From the NCBI RefSeq assembly GCF_029625315.1, contig NZ_CP121110.1:859501-923500 (forward strand): a DNA stretch of 64,000 nt. The letters are read 5' to 3'. This document shows, piece by piece, positions 63,248-64,000 of this stretch. Within the stretch, counting starts at the first letter, position 1; each line of letters opens with the position of its first letter. The stretch is from Flavobacterium ginsengisoli. GTDB taxonomy: Bacteria > Bacteroidota > Bacteroidia > Flavobacteriales > Flavobacteriaceae. Made by a program: the position numbers and the translations under genes. The notes below the pieces were generated by a model that was not told where the DNA came from, did no database searches, and saw only the letters and a program-made list of their open reading frames with translations.

Positions 63248-64000
63248 TTAATTAAGAGTCAAAGCTCCCAAAATTTCCTCATACATAAAAGGGCCGCCAG
63301 GATAAGTTGCAGTATAATCTAGATTCATCCAGACTTGTCCACGTTCGTCTATGTGGTAGTGTAATTTTTTGCCGTAGCTTTCTTTTACAAAAAGAACATT
63401 TTTGATCAAATAATTGACTTTTTCTAGATCAATCATCGAACCAATTAAAATTTCGGGATAAATATGTCCTTTGGTATGAATAAGGCGAGGAGTTCCGCCA
63501 ATTGCTCGTACAGCTGCCGCCATCAAAATAGAGTGATCATCGCAATCGCCTGAAAAATATTCAAGAGATTCGCTGGCAGTTGCGATGTAATCACCTTCTT
63601 TTGGATCGTTTACATAATTCCATCTGCTGTTTATTTCTTTAAAAACTGCAAAACACTGAATTATAGTTCGATAATCTGAATAGCCTCTAATCTTTTTAAA
63701 ATGCTTTGTAGTCGCCATAATGGCAAAATTTCGCACTTTAGGATTTTGGTATTCTATAGCATTTATAATCTTTGATTTATTAGGAAACGGAAGCAGTTTT
63801 GCTACAATAATGTCCTGCGGATAAGGATTATCAGACATGGTGTAAATCATAGAATTGTAATCTTCTGAGATTTCGCTAAAACCGTAATTTCCAATAACCG
63901 ATCCGTAAAATAGAATTATCAAGTAAACGGCAACACATAAAATAATTATTGTTCTGAGATACATCAGAAGAAAAAATATGACTGCAAAAACAAAAATAAA
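63248..64000 (-). CDS. Transglutaminase-like protein, possibly continuing past the window edge
   Basis: At least 238 residues to the ATG at 63964, but the frame stays open and hydrophobic (VFAVIFFLLMYLRTIIILC) to the end of the window, so the true start may lie beyond 64000. A transmembrane helix precedes a soluble domain with a transglutaminase-like core: Cys-Asp in YFSGDCDDHSILMAAAVRAI and histidine in RLIHTKGHIYPEI. Such domains are often proteases or structural. Cytoplasmic or periplasmic orientation is unclear. Confidence 0.75.
   Translation of the reverse strand, partial: FIFVFAVIFFLLMYLRTIIILCVAVYLIILFYGSVIGNYGFSEISEDYNSMIYTMSDNPYPQDIIVAKLLPFPNKSKIINAIEYQNPKVRNFAIMATTKHFKKIRGYSDYRTIIQCFAVFKEINSRWNYVNDPKEGDYIATASESLEYFSGDCDDHSILMAAAVRAIGGTPRLIHTKGHIYPEILIGSMIDLEKVNYLIKNVLFVKESYGKKLHYHIDERGQVWMNLDYTATYPGGPFMYEEILGALTLN

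Noticed and set aside
1..64000. CRISPR array, prophage or IS element
   Set aside because: No regularly spaced direct repeats, integrase, transposase, capsid or tail genes were seen; repeats found are short palindromic elements.

Overview
This window is AT-rich, gene-dense chromosomal DNA from a member of the Bacteroidota, most likely a Flavobacterium. Three things support this. The promoters match the Bacteroidota consensus, TTG, a 19-23 base spacer, then TAnnTTTG. Genes lack Shine-Dalgarno sequences. The gene families are typical of Flavobacteriia: a large CcsA-type haem protein, DUF3667, an ECF sigma/RskA pair, a split menaquinone cluster, and a deoxyhypusine-synthase-like gene next to arginine decarboxylase. 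I see no plasmid, phage, IS element, CRISPR array, rRNA or clear defence system.

Layout. 0-6.9 kb: end of a cytochrome c biogenesis gene, two membrane proteins, an ECF sigma/anti-sigma pair, an unexplained 0.8 kb spacer closed by an orphan terminator, glutathione peroxidase, an acetyltransferase and a periplasmic thioredoxin. 7-18 kb: menaquinone genes menD, menB, menA and menC mixed with a CvfB-like RNA-binding protein, an MBL hydrolase, a TPR protein, a CYTH protein and YpdA. 18-30 kb: SelO, MsrA, a class V aminotransferase, an APC permease, a minus-strand cell-envelope operon, and an XRE regulator divergent from an M14 carboxypeptidase. 30-44 kb: Lrp regulator, PEP carboxylase, DinB, RecQ, an acidic protein, a deoxyhypusine-synthase-like protein, arginine decarboxylase, AroB, proline dehydrogenase, an ABC exporter and two tRNAs. 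44-50.7 kb: a block of mostly unknown proteins with a secreted gluzincin and an endonuclease V. 50.9-64 kb: several small regulatory modules (ChrB/AraC fusion, Crp-SDR, ArsR-AHSA1-DoxX-DUF4256), MAP, an Ntn-hydrolase, an alpha/beta hydrolase, an ABC-F protein, a lipoprotein and a transglutaminase.

Two patterns stand out. First, at least eleven genes are interrupted by single-base insertions or deletions, after which the protein resumes exactly in another frame. They include housekeeping genes (ppc, and recQ and the deoxyhypusine-synthase-like gene twice each). I read most of these as uncorrected assembly errors and give each locus as one gene. Second, the regulatory DNA is unusually legible. 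Five TTTACnnnnGTAAA palindromes surround the XRE/M14 promoters. Two near-identical Crp-type palindromes lie at the same distance from two -7 boxes. A doubled operator overlaps the arsR promoter.

I found no convincing wholly new multi-gene system. The best candidates for something undescribed are the XRE-carboxypeptidase control region, the Crp-SDR autoregulated pair, the ChrB-AraC fusion regulator, and the transcribed-looking but geneless segment at 3.7-4.4 kb.
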